Shown piece after piece: positions 13,064 to 20,783 of a stretch of DNA of 22,423 nucleotides. The notes beneath the pieces are model-generated. The model worked only from the letters and a program-made list of their open reading frames with translations, was not told the DNA's origin and searched no databases. Position numbers and translations under genes: made by a program. Positions within the stretch are counted from its first letter, which is position 1. Each line of letters starts with the position of its first letter. The stretch comes from a bacterium (GTDB lineage Bacteria; Patescibacteriota; Minisyncoccia; Minisyncoccales; CG1-02-41-26): the NCBI GenBank assembly GCA_018400675.1, contig JAGYMG010000005.1:1-22423 (forward strand), written 5' to 3'.

Positions 13064-15295
13064 ATGACTCAAGAAGAAACAAAAACAACAAAACAGAAAG
13101 AAGGTGGCTCGTCTTCCTTTCTTTCGGCTGAAGAAATTTTAAAACAAGGTCAGTTACTAACAATGGCCAGAGACTTGGAACACGCCCAGCAGGAAAAAGA
13201 AGCACTAGATAAAGGTTCAGCTGGCGAGATGGGGAGTGAGGTTTTTAGAGAAATGTTGAAGATAAAGGCAATGGAAAGAGAAGGGGAAGAAAAGAGTAAG
13301 GAGGAAAAACAAGAACAGCGAGAACGAGGGGAGGTGCGCTTGGAAGAAGAAATGAGAAAAAAAGAGGAGGAGAAAAAGAGGCTAGCTGAAGAAAAAAAGA
13401 AAAAAGAAGAGGAGGAGATGAGAGCGGCAAGAGAAAAAGAGGCAGAGATAATTACTGAGATAAAAAGAAGAGCCAGGGCAGAAGAATTAGAAAGAAAGAA
13501 ACAAGAGTTAAAGAAAAAAGAGGCAGAAACTTCAAAAATAGAAAAGGCGGAGCAAAGGAAAAGAAAAGAAGAGATGGAAAAGATAGTCCAAGAGATTAAA
13601 GAAAAATTAGCTGAAGAAAAAAAGAAAAAAGAAGAAGAAGAAAGAAGGATAGCAGCAATGGAAGAGGAGAGAAAAAAAGAGATGGAAGAAAAAAAGAAAA
13701 AGATAGAAGTAGAGAAAACAAAAAGAATTGAGAAAGACAAATCTCAACTCTTGGAAGAAGAGGTCTTAGCTTTAGAGAAGCAGTTAAAGTCTTTCCCGGA
13801 TCAAAAGTCACCCCTAGAGGCGGAGAAGGAATACCTCCTTTCTCAGAAAGAGCCTTTGGAGGAATCACTGGAAGAGCTGATTAAAGAAGCAGAGGATTTG
13901 AAAGAAAGGAAGAAAAAGCTTGAGGAGGAAGAAAAAAAGATTAGTGAACCCAGAGAAAAGCATCAGGTTGAAAAAGAAAGATGGGGGCTAGAGAAAAGAA
14001 TAAGAGAAGTAGAAAAGAGCGAATGGTCTCGGTCAGAAGAAATAGAAAAAGTTAACAAACAAATTAGAGATGTTAATCTGCAGCTCTACGAAATTTCAAA
14101 AAAAGAAAAAAAGATAAAAGAGAAAAAAGAAGCATTACTCTCTCAAAAAGAAAAACTGCGCTTGGAGCAAGAAAAGAAAAAACTGGAGAAAGAAATAGAA
14201 CTCTTGGATCTCCAGCTAGCTCCCCTATTGGCTGAAAAGGTGGATTTGAGGAAGGAAGACGAAGAGATTGCCTCCCGCTTGGAGAATGTTTTAGCAGAGG
14301 AGAGGGAGATAGAGGGTCAGGTTAAGACGATGGGAAAGGAAGAAGAGAAAGAATTATCTCTCCAGGAGATAAAAGACGTTAAACAAAAAAGATGGGAACT
14401 AGAGAAAGCGCGCGAGTCTATTGAAAAAGAAAGATGGAATTTAGAACAAGAGAGGAAAAAGATAAAAGAGGAAACAGAAAATTTAGACCGTCAATGTCGG
14501 GAGATAATTGCCGAGAAAGAAAAAGTGAAAGCAGCTATACTGGAATTAGACAATTCTCCGAGAGAAGAGAGTGAAAAAGAGAAACAAGTATCTGAGCCGT
14601 CAGCAGTTGGGGAGGAGGCAATGGCTGGGGCGGCTAAAGAGATAGTCGAAGAGAAATCTGAGCAGGAGGATGGAGAGAGAAGGAGAAAAGAGCCTCAGCC
14701 AAGAAGTGAAGAGGATGTCAAAAAGGAGTCCGAAGAACCCGAAGAACCCGAAGCAGCTGAGGAACTGAAAGAGAGCGAAGCAGAAATGCAAAAAGACAAA
14801 GAGAAGATAATAAGTGAGATAAAAGAAAAAATAGCCCAGCGATCAGCAGTATTGGAAAGAGAAAGGAGAAAAGAAGAAGCGCCTAAAGAAGGAGAAGAAA
14901 AAAAAGAAGAAAAAGAAGAAGAAGAAAAAGACGACGAAGGCTTGAAAGAAAGAATAAGAGAGACCGTTGAGAAAAGCATGGGGGAAAGAAATGGAGACGA
15001 CCTTGTCAAAGAAAGAATTTTAAAACAATTGGGCACGGCTTCAGAAGAAGAAGAGCGGGAGCGAAAGGAGTTCTTGTCAAAAATAGAAAATGATAAAACT
15101 GAAAAAGACGAAGGAAAGCTTAGCCAAGCAGAAAATGAACTTTTTAATCTGGAAGAACCCGGAGGGAAAGTAGTCTTCCGTCCCATCCCCAAAAAACAGT
15201 CCTCTCAGGAAAAGCTATTGATGCGCTTCTTGATTATACTTTTAGTCTTAGCTGTGGCTATAGCTATCTATCTCTTGGCTGTTAATTATTTTTAA
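13064..15295 (+). CDS. Large Glu/Lys-rich coiled-coil protein with C-terminal membrane anchor
   Basis: 743 residues of unknown function. A short N-terminal segment (about 1-60, with FLSAEEILKQGQLLTMARDLEHA) precedes about 600 residues dominated by Glu, Lys and Arg. Continuous heptad-like coiled coil includes repeated 'ERWxLEKxR' segments. From about residue 530 the chain becomes less regular and Pro/Glu-rich. The C-terminus has a VVFRPIPKK motif and one hydrophobic helix (FLIILLVLAVAIAIYLLAVNYF), so the protein is likely tail-anchored with its coil in the cytoplasm. It could be a scaffold or spacer at the membrane, but no domain identifies a partner. Similarity searches are likely to give low-complexity hits to myosin- or SMC-like proteins, which would not show homology. 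The DksA-like gene starts 3 bases after its stop codon. Confidence 0.75.
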   Translation: MTQEETKTTKQKEGGSSSFLSAEEILKQGQLLTMARDLEHAQQEKEALDKGSAGEMGSEVFREMLKIKAMEREGEEKSKEEKQEQRERGEVRLEEEMRKKEEEKKRLAEEKKKKEEEEMRAAREKEAEIITEIKRRARAEELERKKQELKKKEAETSKIEKAEQRKRKEEMEKIVQEIKEKLAEEKKKKEEEERRIAAMEEERKKEMEEKKKKIEVEKTKRIEKDKSQLLEEEVLALEKQLKSFPDQKSPLEAEKEYLLSQKEPLEESLEELIKEAEDLKERKKKLEEEEKKISEPREKHQVEKERWGLEKRIREVEKSEWSRSEEIEKVNKQIRDVNLQLYEISKKEKKIKEKKEALLSQKEKLRLEQEKKKLEKEIELLDLQLAPLLAEKVDLRKEDEEIASRLENVLAEEREIEGQVKTMGKEEEKELSLQEIKDVKQKRWELEKARESIEKERWNLEQERKKIKEETENLDRQCREIIAEKEKVKAAILELDNSPREESEKEKQVSEPSAVGEEAMAGAAKEIVEEKSEQEDGERRRKEPQPRSEEDVKKESEEPEEPEAAEELKESEAEMQKDKEKIISEIKEKIAQRSAVLERERRKEEAPKEGEEKKEEKEEEEKDDEGLKERIRETVEKSMGERNGDDLVKERILKQLGTASEEEERERKEFLSKIENDKTEKDEGKLSQAENELFNLEEPGGKVVFRPIPKKQSSQEKLLMRFLIILLVLAVAIAIYLLAVNYF

Positions 15296-15298
15296 GAT

Positions 15299-15661
15299 AT
15301 GGATAAAGCACTAATAGAACACTTAAGGGAAAAACTTAACAAAGAAAAAGAAAACCTTGAGCAAAGATTAAGCAGCTTTTCCCAAAAAGACAAAAAACCG
15401 GAAGGAGATTGGGACACACGTTATCCGGAATTTAATGGTGGCAACTTGGAAGAAGAGGCAGACGAGGTGGAAGAATATACTAACCTCCTTCCAGTAGAAC
15501 ATGCTTTGGAATTGGAGTTAAAGAAAGTTGATCAGGCCCTGGCTAAGATTAAAAAAGGCAAATATGGTCTCTGCGAGCAGTGCCATAATCCTATTGCCCC
15601 AGAACGACTACAAGTCTATCCTCAGGCTCAGTATTGCCAACAGTGCCAAAAACAAGCTTAA
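15299..15661 (+). CDS. DksA/TraR-type C4 zinc-finger protein
   Basis: 120 residues. An N-terminal alpha-helical segment (1-85) is followed by a four-cysteine zinc finger, C92-x2-C95-x17-C113-x2-C116 (CEQC...CQQC), with the family's KGKYGLC and PERL residues. DksA/TraR proteins enter the RNA polymerase secondary channel and alter promoter response, often with ppGpp. The acidic tip residues of DksA are not clearly conserved here, so direct regulation of transcription is likely but not certain. It is only 3 bases downstream of the coiled-coil gene, and a hairpin terminator follows at 15684-15715, so the two probably form the end of one transcript. Confidence 0.88.
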   Translation: MDKALIEHLREKLNKEKENLEQRLSSFSQKDKKPEGDWDTRYPEFNGGNLEEEADEVEEYTNLLPVEHALELELKKVDQALAKIKKGKYGLCEQCHNPIAPERLQVYPQAQYCQQCQKQA

Positions 15662-15683
15662 TATTTCTTTAGAGATAATAAAT

Positions 15684-15715
15684 AGGGGGAGTTTATTCTA
15701 TATACACTCCCCTTT
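15684..15715 (+). terminator. Intrinsic terminator after the DksA-like gene
   Basis: GGGGAGT (15686-15692) pairs with ACTCCCC (15706-15712) around a 13-base loop, extendable by a G-T and an A-T pair. A short, imperfect T run follows (TTTCCTT). The strong stem supports termination. Confidence 0.65.
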
Positions 15716-15745
15716 CCTTAGTTGAAAATAACCAATAATTATATA

Positions 15746-17017
15746 ATGAATATAAACATAGAAAAAAAAGACAAATCTAATCTTGAAATATCTTTTGAGA
15801 TTCCCTGGGAAGAATTTGAGCCTTATTTAGACAAGGCTATTTCAGTTTTGTCCCAGGATAAGGAAATAAGAGGCTTCCGGAAGGGTAATATTCCCAGAGC
15901 AGTCTTAGAGCAAGAGATAGGTAAAGACAAAATTATCCAGTCAGCAGCTGAGTTAGCGGTAAAAGACAAGTATCCTCAGGCGTTGGCCGAGCACAAGATA
16001 GAGCCCATAGCTAATCCGGAGATCCAGATTATTAAGCTGGCTAAAAATAATCCTTTTAAGTTTAAGGCTAAGGTGTCTATTCTTTCCGAGATTAAACTGC
16101 CGGACTATAAAGAGATAGCTGCAACAGTAAAGAAAAAAGAAGTAACGGTTAGCGATAAGGAATTAGAAGAAACCCTGGAATGGTTAAGAAAATCAAAAGC
16201 CAGCTTTAGTCCGCTAGAGAGAGCTGCCCAGCCGGGTGATTTTATCAGCATTGAATACAGCAGCCCCAAATTTACAGCAGGTAAACCCTACAAAGATAAG
16301 TTTGTCTTAGGCGAAGGCCATTTTGTTCCCGGCTTTGAAAAGGAATTAGAAGGGATGCAAGTAGGCGAGGAAAAAGAATTTGCGATTGATTTCCCCAAAG
16401 ATTATGTTAATAAAAACTTAGCTGGCCAGAAGGTTGATTTTAAAGTACGGCTGGAGTCTCTCCAGCAAATGGCATTGCCGGAATTGAACGATGCTTTTGC
16501 TCAAACATTTCCTAACATGAACAGCCTTTTAGACTTGAAAAACCAGCTGAGGAGCGAGCTTAAAAAGAATAAAGAATCAAAAGAGCAGCAGAGATTAAGA
16601 GACGCAATATTGGAAAAAATAGTCCAGGCATCTGAATGCGAACCGCCAACCTCGTTGGTGGAGTCAGAAAAGGAATATCTCTTGGCTGATCTTAAGGAAA
16701 AAGTAAAGAATAATTTTAAACTCTCCTTTGAAGAGTATTTAAAGCAGGCCAAGAAGACAGCAGCAGAACTTAAAGATTCTTTTCTCGATCAGGCGCGGAA
16801 AAGAGTTAAGGCTTTTTTAGTTCTTCGAGAAATTGGTAAGCAGGAGGGCATCCAGGTGAGTGAAGAAGAAATTTCTCAGGAGGTGCAACGGATAATGGAT
16901 AACTATCCCGACAAGGAGCATCAGGGCAAGATTGATATTGAGAGATTAAGAGATTATAATAGAAGCGCGATTTACAATAGAAAAATCCTTGAAAAATTAG
17001 AAAGTTTTTCCCAATAA
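15746..17017 (+). CDS. tig: Trigger factor (ribosome-associated chaperone, peptidyl-prolyl isomerase)
   Basis: Binds ribosomal protein L23 at the exit tunnel and shields new chains. The N-terminal domain has the ribosome-docking signature GFRKGNIP at residues 43-50. An FKBP-type isomerase domain spans about 158-240 (PGDFISIEY, FVPGFEKELEGM), and a long helical C-terminal domain follows. I start at the ATG at 15746 (MNINIEKK, 423 residues) because the family begins at this point. An in-frame TTG at 15722 would add eight atypical residues. No ribosome site precedes either. clpP follows 56 bases later, the common tig-clpP order, but clpX is not next. Confidence 0.95.
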   Translation: MNINIEKKDKSNLEISFEIPWEEFEPYLDKAISVLSQDKEIRGFRKGNIPRAVLEQEIGKDKIIQSAAELAVKDKYPQALAEHKIEPIANPEIQIIKLAKNNPFKFKAKVSILSEIKLPDYKEIAATVKKKEVTVSDKELEETLEWLRKSKASFSPLERAAQPGDFISIEYSSPKFTAGKPYKDKFVLGEGHFVPGFEKELEGMQVGEEKEFAIDFPKDYVNKNLAGQKVDFKVRLESLQQMALPELNDAFAQTFPNMNSLLDLKNQLRSELKKNKESKEQQRLRDAILEKIVQASECEPPTSLVESEKEYLLADLKEKVKNNFKLSFEEYLKQAKKTAAELKDSFLDQARKRVKAFLVLREIGKQEGIQVSEEEISQEVQRIMDNYPDKEHQGKIDIERLRDYNRSAIYNRKILEKLESFSQ

Positions 17018-17073
17018 TTAATCCCGATATCCAACCCTTAGGCTTAAGGATTAAGACAGGGAAATAATTAATT

Positions 17074-17655
17074 ATGCCTTTAGTACCATCCATTGTTGAA
17101 AAATCAAACAGAGGAGAAAGAGTCTATGATATCTATTCCCGTTTATTGGAAGAGCGGATTGTTTTTTTAGCTGGTCTTATTAATGACAGTGTAGCCAATC
17201 TGGTTATTGCTCAGATTCTCTTTCTGGCCTCTAAGGATCCCAATAGAGACATTAAGCTTTATATCAACAGTCCCGGCGGTTCAGTAACGGCCGGGTTGGC
17301 TATCTATGACACAATGCAGTATGTAGATTGTGATGTTTCTACTATCTGTATTGGTATGGCAGCCTCTATGGGAGCCACCCTATTAGCTAGCGGCCAGAAA
17401 GGCAAGCGATTTGCTCTGCCTAATGCAGAAATTCTTCTGCACCAAGTAGCGGGTGGCATAAAAGGCCAGGCAGCGGACATTGAGATTGAGGCTAAACAAA
17501 TATTGAAAGTAAAGGGGAAATTGAATGAAATACTCTCCAAGCACACGAGTCAGGCTCTCAAGAAGATTGAAAAAGACACAGACAGGGATTTTTACCTCTC
17601 CTCTGAAGAGGCTAAGAAATACGGTGTTATTGACGAAGTGATTAAACCGAAATAG
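17074..17655 (+). CDS. clpP: ATP-dependent Clp protease proteolytic subunit
   Basis: Serine peptidase subunit that forms the two-ring barrel working with ClpX or ClpA/C. The 193 residues are the normal length. The catalytic triad is visible: Ser98 in GMAASMGA, His123 in LLHQVAGG, and Asp172 in DRDFYLS. The hydrophobic N-terminal axial loop start (MPLVPSIVE) is typical and shows no propeptide. The gene follows tig in the same direction. The partner ATPase is outside the window. Confidence 0.97.
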   Translation: MPLVPSIVEKSNRGERVYDIYSRLLEERIVFLAGLINDSVANLVIAQILFLASKDPNRDIKLYINSPGGSVTAGLAIYDTMQYVDCDVSTICIGMAASMGATLLASGQKGKRFALPNAEILLHQVAGGIKGQAADIEIEAKQILKVKGKLNEILSKHTSQALKKIEKDTDRDFYLSSEEAKKYGVIDEVIKPK

Positions 17656-17690
17656 AATAAGGCAATAAGCGATTTATCTTATAAACCTCT

Positions 17691-18911
17691 ATGGGTAACA
17701 AGAATAAATTATTACTTTCGTTATTTTTAGGCTTTTTGGCTATTTCTGCTTTATTCGCCTTTATTTATTTAGGAATGGACGAAGTTAAGGCTGGTTCTGG
17801 TGATAATGTGTATGGTTATGCCTGGTCAGAGAACATTGGTTGGATTAGTTTTAATAATACTTCCGGCGGAGGCTCAGTAGACTATGGTGTAAACATTGAT
17901 GAAACAACTGGTCTATTCTCTGGCTATGCCTGGTCAGAGAACATTGGTTGGATTAGTTTTAACCAGGCCGATCTTGCAGGTTGTCCTTCAGGGACTTGCG
18001 AAGCCAGGGTTGATTTAGCGACGCACGAAGTTTCTGGTTGGGCTAGGGTTTTAGCTTATGGCGATGGCTGGGATGGATGGATAAAGCTAAATGGTAGTAA
18101 TTACGGGGTAGTAATAGATAATTCGGTTAGTCCGCCAGAATTTAGAGGTTGGGCCTGGAGTGATGCTGTTGTTGGTTGGATTAGTTTTAACTGTAATAAC
18201 CCGGAGAGTGGAGATTGGTGTGCTACTGCTGATTATAGCGTGAAAACCACGATGTCCTTCAATAACCCGCCTATAGCCACGCCTAACAATCCTCAACCCC
18301 TTGATTATTGTTATTATTCTCTGCCTACCCAGTTTTCCTGGAATTTTAGTGATATTGATCCAGATGATTTTCAAGACTACTACAGAGTCCAGATAGATGA
18401 TAATAGCGATTTTTTCTCACCAGCTGTGGATTCGGGTAAGGTTAATTCGCTTTCAGAATCTTTTACACCTATTTACTCTTTTTCTTATAACGCTACTTAT
18501 TACTGGAGGGTAAAGGTATGGGATAATAATGGAGCTGATTCTGGCTGGGTTAATGGTCCTTCTCTTAATACTCCCCTTCACGCTCTGCCTCAGCCTGATT
18601 TTAGTTGGTCGCCTGAATCCCCCAGCGTTAACGAAGTTATCCAGTTGTTTGACGAAAGTACCTGTTATGATGTTTCTAATAACTCAATATCCTGTTCTGG
18701 TAATGCTTTCCTTTGGACTTTGCCTCCGGAAGCTGAATTTGTAGGAACATCAACCACGGAGACAACGGAAAACCCTCAAATTAAATTTAACGAGGCGGGC
18801 AGTTATGATGTTTCCCTTCAAATAACTGATGACATTGGTACTTGTACAAAAACCAAACAAATTACGCTCAGTGCTGCCTTGCCGGAATGGGAAGAGAAAG
18901 CCCCTCAATAA
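17691..18911 (+). CDS. Secreted surface protein with GWISF repeats and a PKD-like domain
   Basis: 406 residues. A signal or anchor segment (about 5-28) is followed by four related modules of the 'GYAWSENIGWISF' type: 42-54, 78-90, a diverged one at 115-131 (SGWARV...GWDGWIKL), and 153-166 (GWAWSDAVVGWISF). Each is followed by a 'YGVxID'-like strand or an equivalent, suggesting a beta-rich repeat. From about 200 an Fn3-like segment (YYRVQIDDNS, YYWRVKVWDN) leads into a PKD-like domain (about 295-395, ending GSYDVSLQITDD). Such repeats are frequent in surface proteins of Patescibacteria, and no function is established. It precedes tatC by 65 bases. The signal segment lacks twin arginines, so it would use the Sec route. 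Confidence 0.8.
   Translation: MGNKNKLLLSLFLGFLAISALFAFIYLGMDEVKAGSGDNVYGYAWSENIGWISFNNTSGGGSVDYGVNIDETTGLFSGYAWSENIGWISFNQADLAGCPSGTCEARVDLATHEVSGWARVLAYGDGWDGWIKLNGSNYGVVIDNSVSPPEFRGWAWSDAVVGWISFNCNNPESGDWCATADYSVKTTMSFNNPPIATPNNPQPLDYCYYSLPTQFSWNFSDIDPDDFQDYYRVQIDDNSDFFSPAVDSGKVNSLSESFTPIYSFSYNATYYWRVKVWDNNGADSGWVNGPSLNTPLHALPQPDFSWSPESPSVNEVIQLFDESTCYDVSNNSISCSGNAFLWTLPPEAEFVGTSTTETTENPQIKFNEAGSYDVSLQITDDIGTCTKTKQITLSAALPEWEEKAPQ
17814..17962 (+). repeat. Two 41-base near-identical repeats encoding the GWISF modules
   Basis: Bases 17814-17854 and 17922-17962 differ at one position, a synonymous T/C change. They start 108 bases (36 codons) apart. A third, partial copy of the GGTTGGATTAGTTTTAA part lies near 18174-18191. 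The near-identity of the first two indicates recent duplication or gene conversion. Confidence 0.85.
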
Positions 18912-18976
18912 GGAGGGACTTGTTCTTTAATTTAGAAATAGAGGGGGAATGCCTTAATTCAAAATAATTCGCTTCC

Positions 18977-19759
18977 ATGAATTTATTTGAGGAAATAAAA
19001 GAATTTTTCAAAAGTTTTCTTCTCTGGGTTTATTTTTTTTTAGGTTTTACTCTTTTTTTTCTAAGTTTTAATCTAAAAGAAATTGCCTTTTTAGGCAGTA
19101 GAATATTTTTACCCTTACCTAGCTTTTATTCTTTTAGTGTTCAAATATTTAATTATCTTGAAGAAAGCTTACTGCCAGCCGAAGTTAATATAGTCGTCCT
19201 TGACCCTTTGAATGCATTTTTAGCAGAGGTAATGCTCAGTTTTTTGCTAGCCTTTGTTATCACCTTCCCTCTTTTTATTTATCAATTTATTAGATTTATT
19301 TCCCCGGGTCTTTATGGTAAAGAGAAGAAAAGAATTCTCCAAACAGTACTCTTTTCGGGTATATTATTCATTTTAGGATGTTCTTTTGCTTATTTCTTTT
19401 TGGTCCCTTCTAGCTTTAATATCCTTTATTCTTTTGCTTCTGTCTTAGGAGCTTCCCTCTTTTTTACAGCTTACGATTTCGTGAGTCTAACCTTTATCCT
19501 TGTTCTGTCTGTGGGCATTATGTTCCAGATACCGATTCTGATGGTTTTATTAAGCCGATTCGGTCTGATTAGTAGCTCTTTTTGGAAAGAAAAATATAAG
19601 TATATCTTTTTGGGTTTTTTGTTATTCTCTGCTATAATAACTCCAGATGGGACGGGGGTTACAATGTTACTTTTATTCCTTCCCTTAGCTGGTCTTTATT
19701 TCTTAGGTTACCGTCTAGCCATTAGGGGAGAAAATAAAAAGTCGAATCTTGGGAAATAA
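18977..19759 (+). CDS. tatC: Sec-independent protein translocase subunit TatC
   Basis: Polytopic receptor of the twin-arginine translocase. The 260 residues contain six predicted hydrophobic spans. TatC signatures are present: FPLFIYQFIRFISPGLYGKEKKR (98-119 region), with E116 matching the signal-recognition glutamate of E. coli TatC, and ITPDGT (221-226) before the last spans. The usual FExP motif in span four reads FQIP (183-186), so the conserved intramembrane glutamate appears to be glutamine. It is the first of four close-set genes: tatC, an unknown membrane protein, tatA and a Tat-signal protein. Confidence 0.92.
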   Translation: MNLFEEIKEFFKSFLLWVYFFLGFTLFFLSFNLKEIAFLGSRIFLPLPSFYSFSVQIFNYLEESLLPAEVNIVVLDPLNAFLAEVMLSFLLAFVITFPLFIYQFIRFISPGLYGKEKKRILQTVLFSGILFILGCSFAYFFLVPSSFNILYSFASVLGASLFFTAYDFVSLTFILVLSVGIMFQIPILMVLLSRFGLISSSFWKEKYKYIFLGFLLFSAIITPDGTGVTMLLLFLPLAGLYFLGYRLAIRGENKKSNLGK

Positions 19760-19773
19760 ATTAATCCAATTTT

Positions 19774-20250
19774 ATGGCTAAACAATCTTTAATATTTGTT
19801 TCCATTTTTGTCTTTATTCTAATCGTTTTTGGCCTTACCTATTATTTGGTGATGTCAAATCAAAAATTTATGGCTAAAAATAATTTTCCAAAGGAGGAAG
19901 GAGTAGAAGAATCTAACAACATAGTTTCTCTTTCTCTGATGAAATTTATTCCCGGCAGTGACTCTAGCGAGGAGAAAACTATTGAGACATTGTCTTTTAA
20001 CTCAGGGGATTTAATAAGGATAGAAGGAGAGATAGCCTTTGCCCCTGGCTCAGATAAAGTAAGGTTGACTTATCAAGTTCTTGAGGAAGAAAATAAGCTA
20101 CCGCAGGATATAGACACGCCAGAATTAGAAATTGAGACGACTCATTTTGGTTCCTGTTGCATCAAGGCTCCAGACGAAAAAGGGAGATATCTCCTAAAAG
20201 TTTTTTTGGATGATCAAGAGAAAAACACAATTAATTTTGAGGTTAAATAA
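19774..20250 (+). CDS. Membrane-anchored protein of unknown function inside the tat cluster
   Basis: 158 residues, not recognised. One N-terminal hydrophobic helix (about 5-27) has a short positive start, so the remaining 130 residues are probably outside the membrane. That part is acidic and looks beta-rich. It includes IRIEGEIAFAPGSDKVRL, a GSCC pair of cysteines near residue 128, and a closing segment (KGRYLLKVFLDDQEKNTINFEV) typical of immunoglobulin-like folds. Single-gene position between tatC and tatA (14 and 46 bases away) suggests a link to Tat export, perhaps as a chaperone or a substrate-binding partner. A coincidental neighbour remains possible. Confidence 0.7.
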   Translation: MAKQSLIFVSIFVFILIVFGLTYYLVMSNQKFMAKNNFPKEEGVEESNNIVSLSLMKFIPGSDSSEEKTIETLSFNSGDLIRIEGEIAFAPGSDKVRLTYQVLEEENKLPQDIDTPELEIETTHFGSCCIKAPDEKGRYLLKVFLDDQEKNTINFEVK

Positions 20251-20296
20251 AATTTAAAAGTCGATTTTTCACTAAGATTTTAATGCAATAAAAAAA

Positions 20297-20509
20297 ATGT
20301 TAGGTATTGGCGAAATAATAATTATTATAATGGTTGTAGCTGTTGTTTTCTTCGGGGTTAAGGAAATCCCAGAATTAGCTAAAACCTTAGGGAGGGTAAA
20401 AGGTGAATATAAGAAAGGGAGAAAAGAGATAGAAAAAGAGCTTAAAGATGCCGAGGAAAAAGCTTTAGAAGAGGAATCTAACTCTGAAGAAAGAAATGGA
20501 AAAGAATAG
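20297..20509 (+). CDS. tatA: Sec-independent translocase subunit TatA
   Basis: 70 residues with the TatA/TatE design: one N-terminal transmembrane helix (about 3-20), the FG hinge (FFGVKEIPELAKTLG), and a basic amphipathic helix ending in a charged acidic tail. TatA oligomers form the transport path of the twin-arginine system with TatC. Length fits a TatA that may also serve as TatB; no separate tatB is seen. Its last 14 bases overlap the ATG of the Tat-signal gene, implying coupled translation of translocase and substrate. Confidence 0.93.
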   Translation: MLGIGEIIIIIMVVAVVFFGVKEIPELAKTLGRVKGEYKKGRKEIEKELKDAEEKALEEESNSEERNGKE

Positions 20510-20765
20510 GAGAAAATTTTTAAAGATTTTGCTGACAGCCACAGGTGTTTTAGCCGTAGGTAAGATTTTTGGTTTTTCAAAAATTCCCCAGGCTGGAGCA
20601 GCGAGCTGGAATGAGCCTAGTTCTCCTCCTCCAGGAGGAAACGTGGCAACTCCTTTGAATGTAGGAATAACCCCTCAAACTAAGCAGGGAGATCTTACTA
20701 TTCAAGGATCCCTTAAAGCAAACAGCCGATTAAAAATCCCGGTAGGAACAGACCTATTTGACTAA
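20496..20765 (+). CDS. Small twin-arginine-signal protein
   Basis: 89 residues. The N-terminus MEKNRRKFLKILLTATGV is a clear Tat signal (RRKFLK followed by a moderate hydrophobic stretch), with a likely cleavage site after the AGA or GAA near residue 35. The mature part (about 53 residues) carries PPPGGNVATPLNVG and QTKQGDLTIQGSLKAN, a motif I associate with N-termini of Patescibacteria surface proteins, and then stops abruptly. That motif normally leads into a longer protein. The stop is TAA at 20763, and the following 491-residue repeat gene begins in the same frame six codons later. It may be a short independent substrate or a leader separated from the repeat protein by one stop codon. The ATG lies inside tatA (14-base overlap). 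Confidence 0.82.
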   Translation: MEKNRRKFLKILLTATGVLAVGKIFGFSKIPQAGAASWNEPSSPPPGGNVATPLNVGITPQTKQGDLTIQGSLKANSRLKIPVGTDLFD

Positions 20766-20783
20766 AGATTAAACAAAGAACAT

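Noticed and set aside
13150..13740. 196-codon reverse frame of Ser/Phe/Leu opposite the coiled-coil gene
   Set aside because: Antisense of Glu/Lys codons always reads Phe/Ser/Leu; it is an artefact of composition.
17019..17054. Inverted repeats TTAATCC/GGATTAA and CCTTA/TAAGG between tig and clpP
   Set aside because: The two stems are mutually exclusive, short and AT-rich, with no U-tract, so I do not call a terminator.
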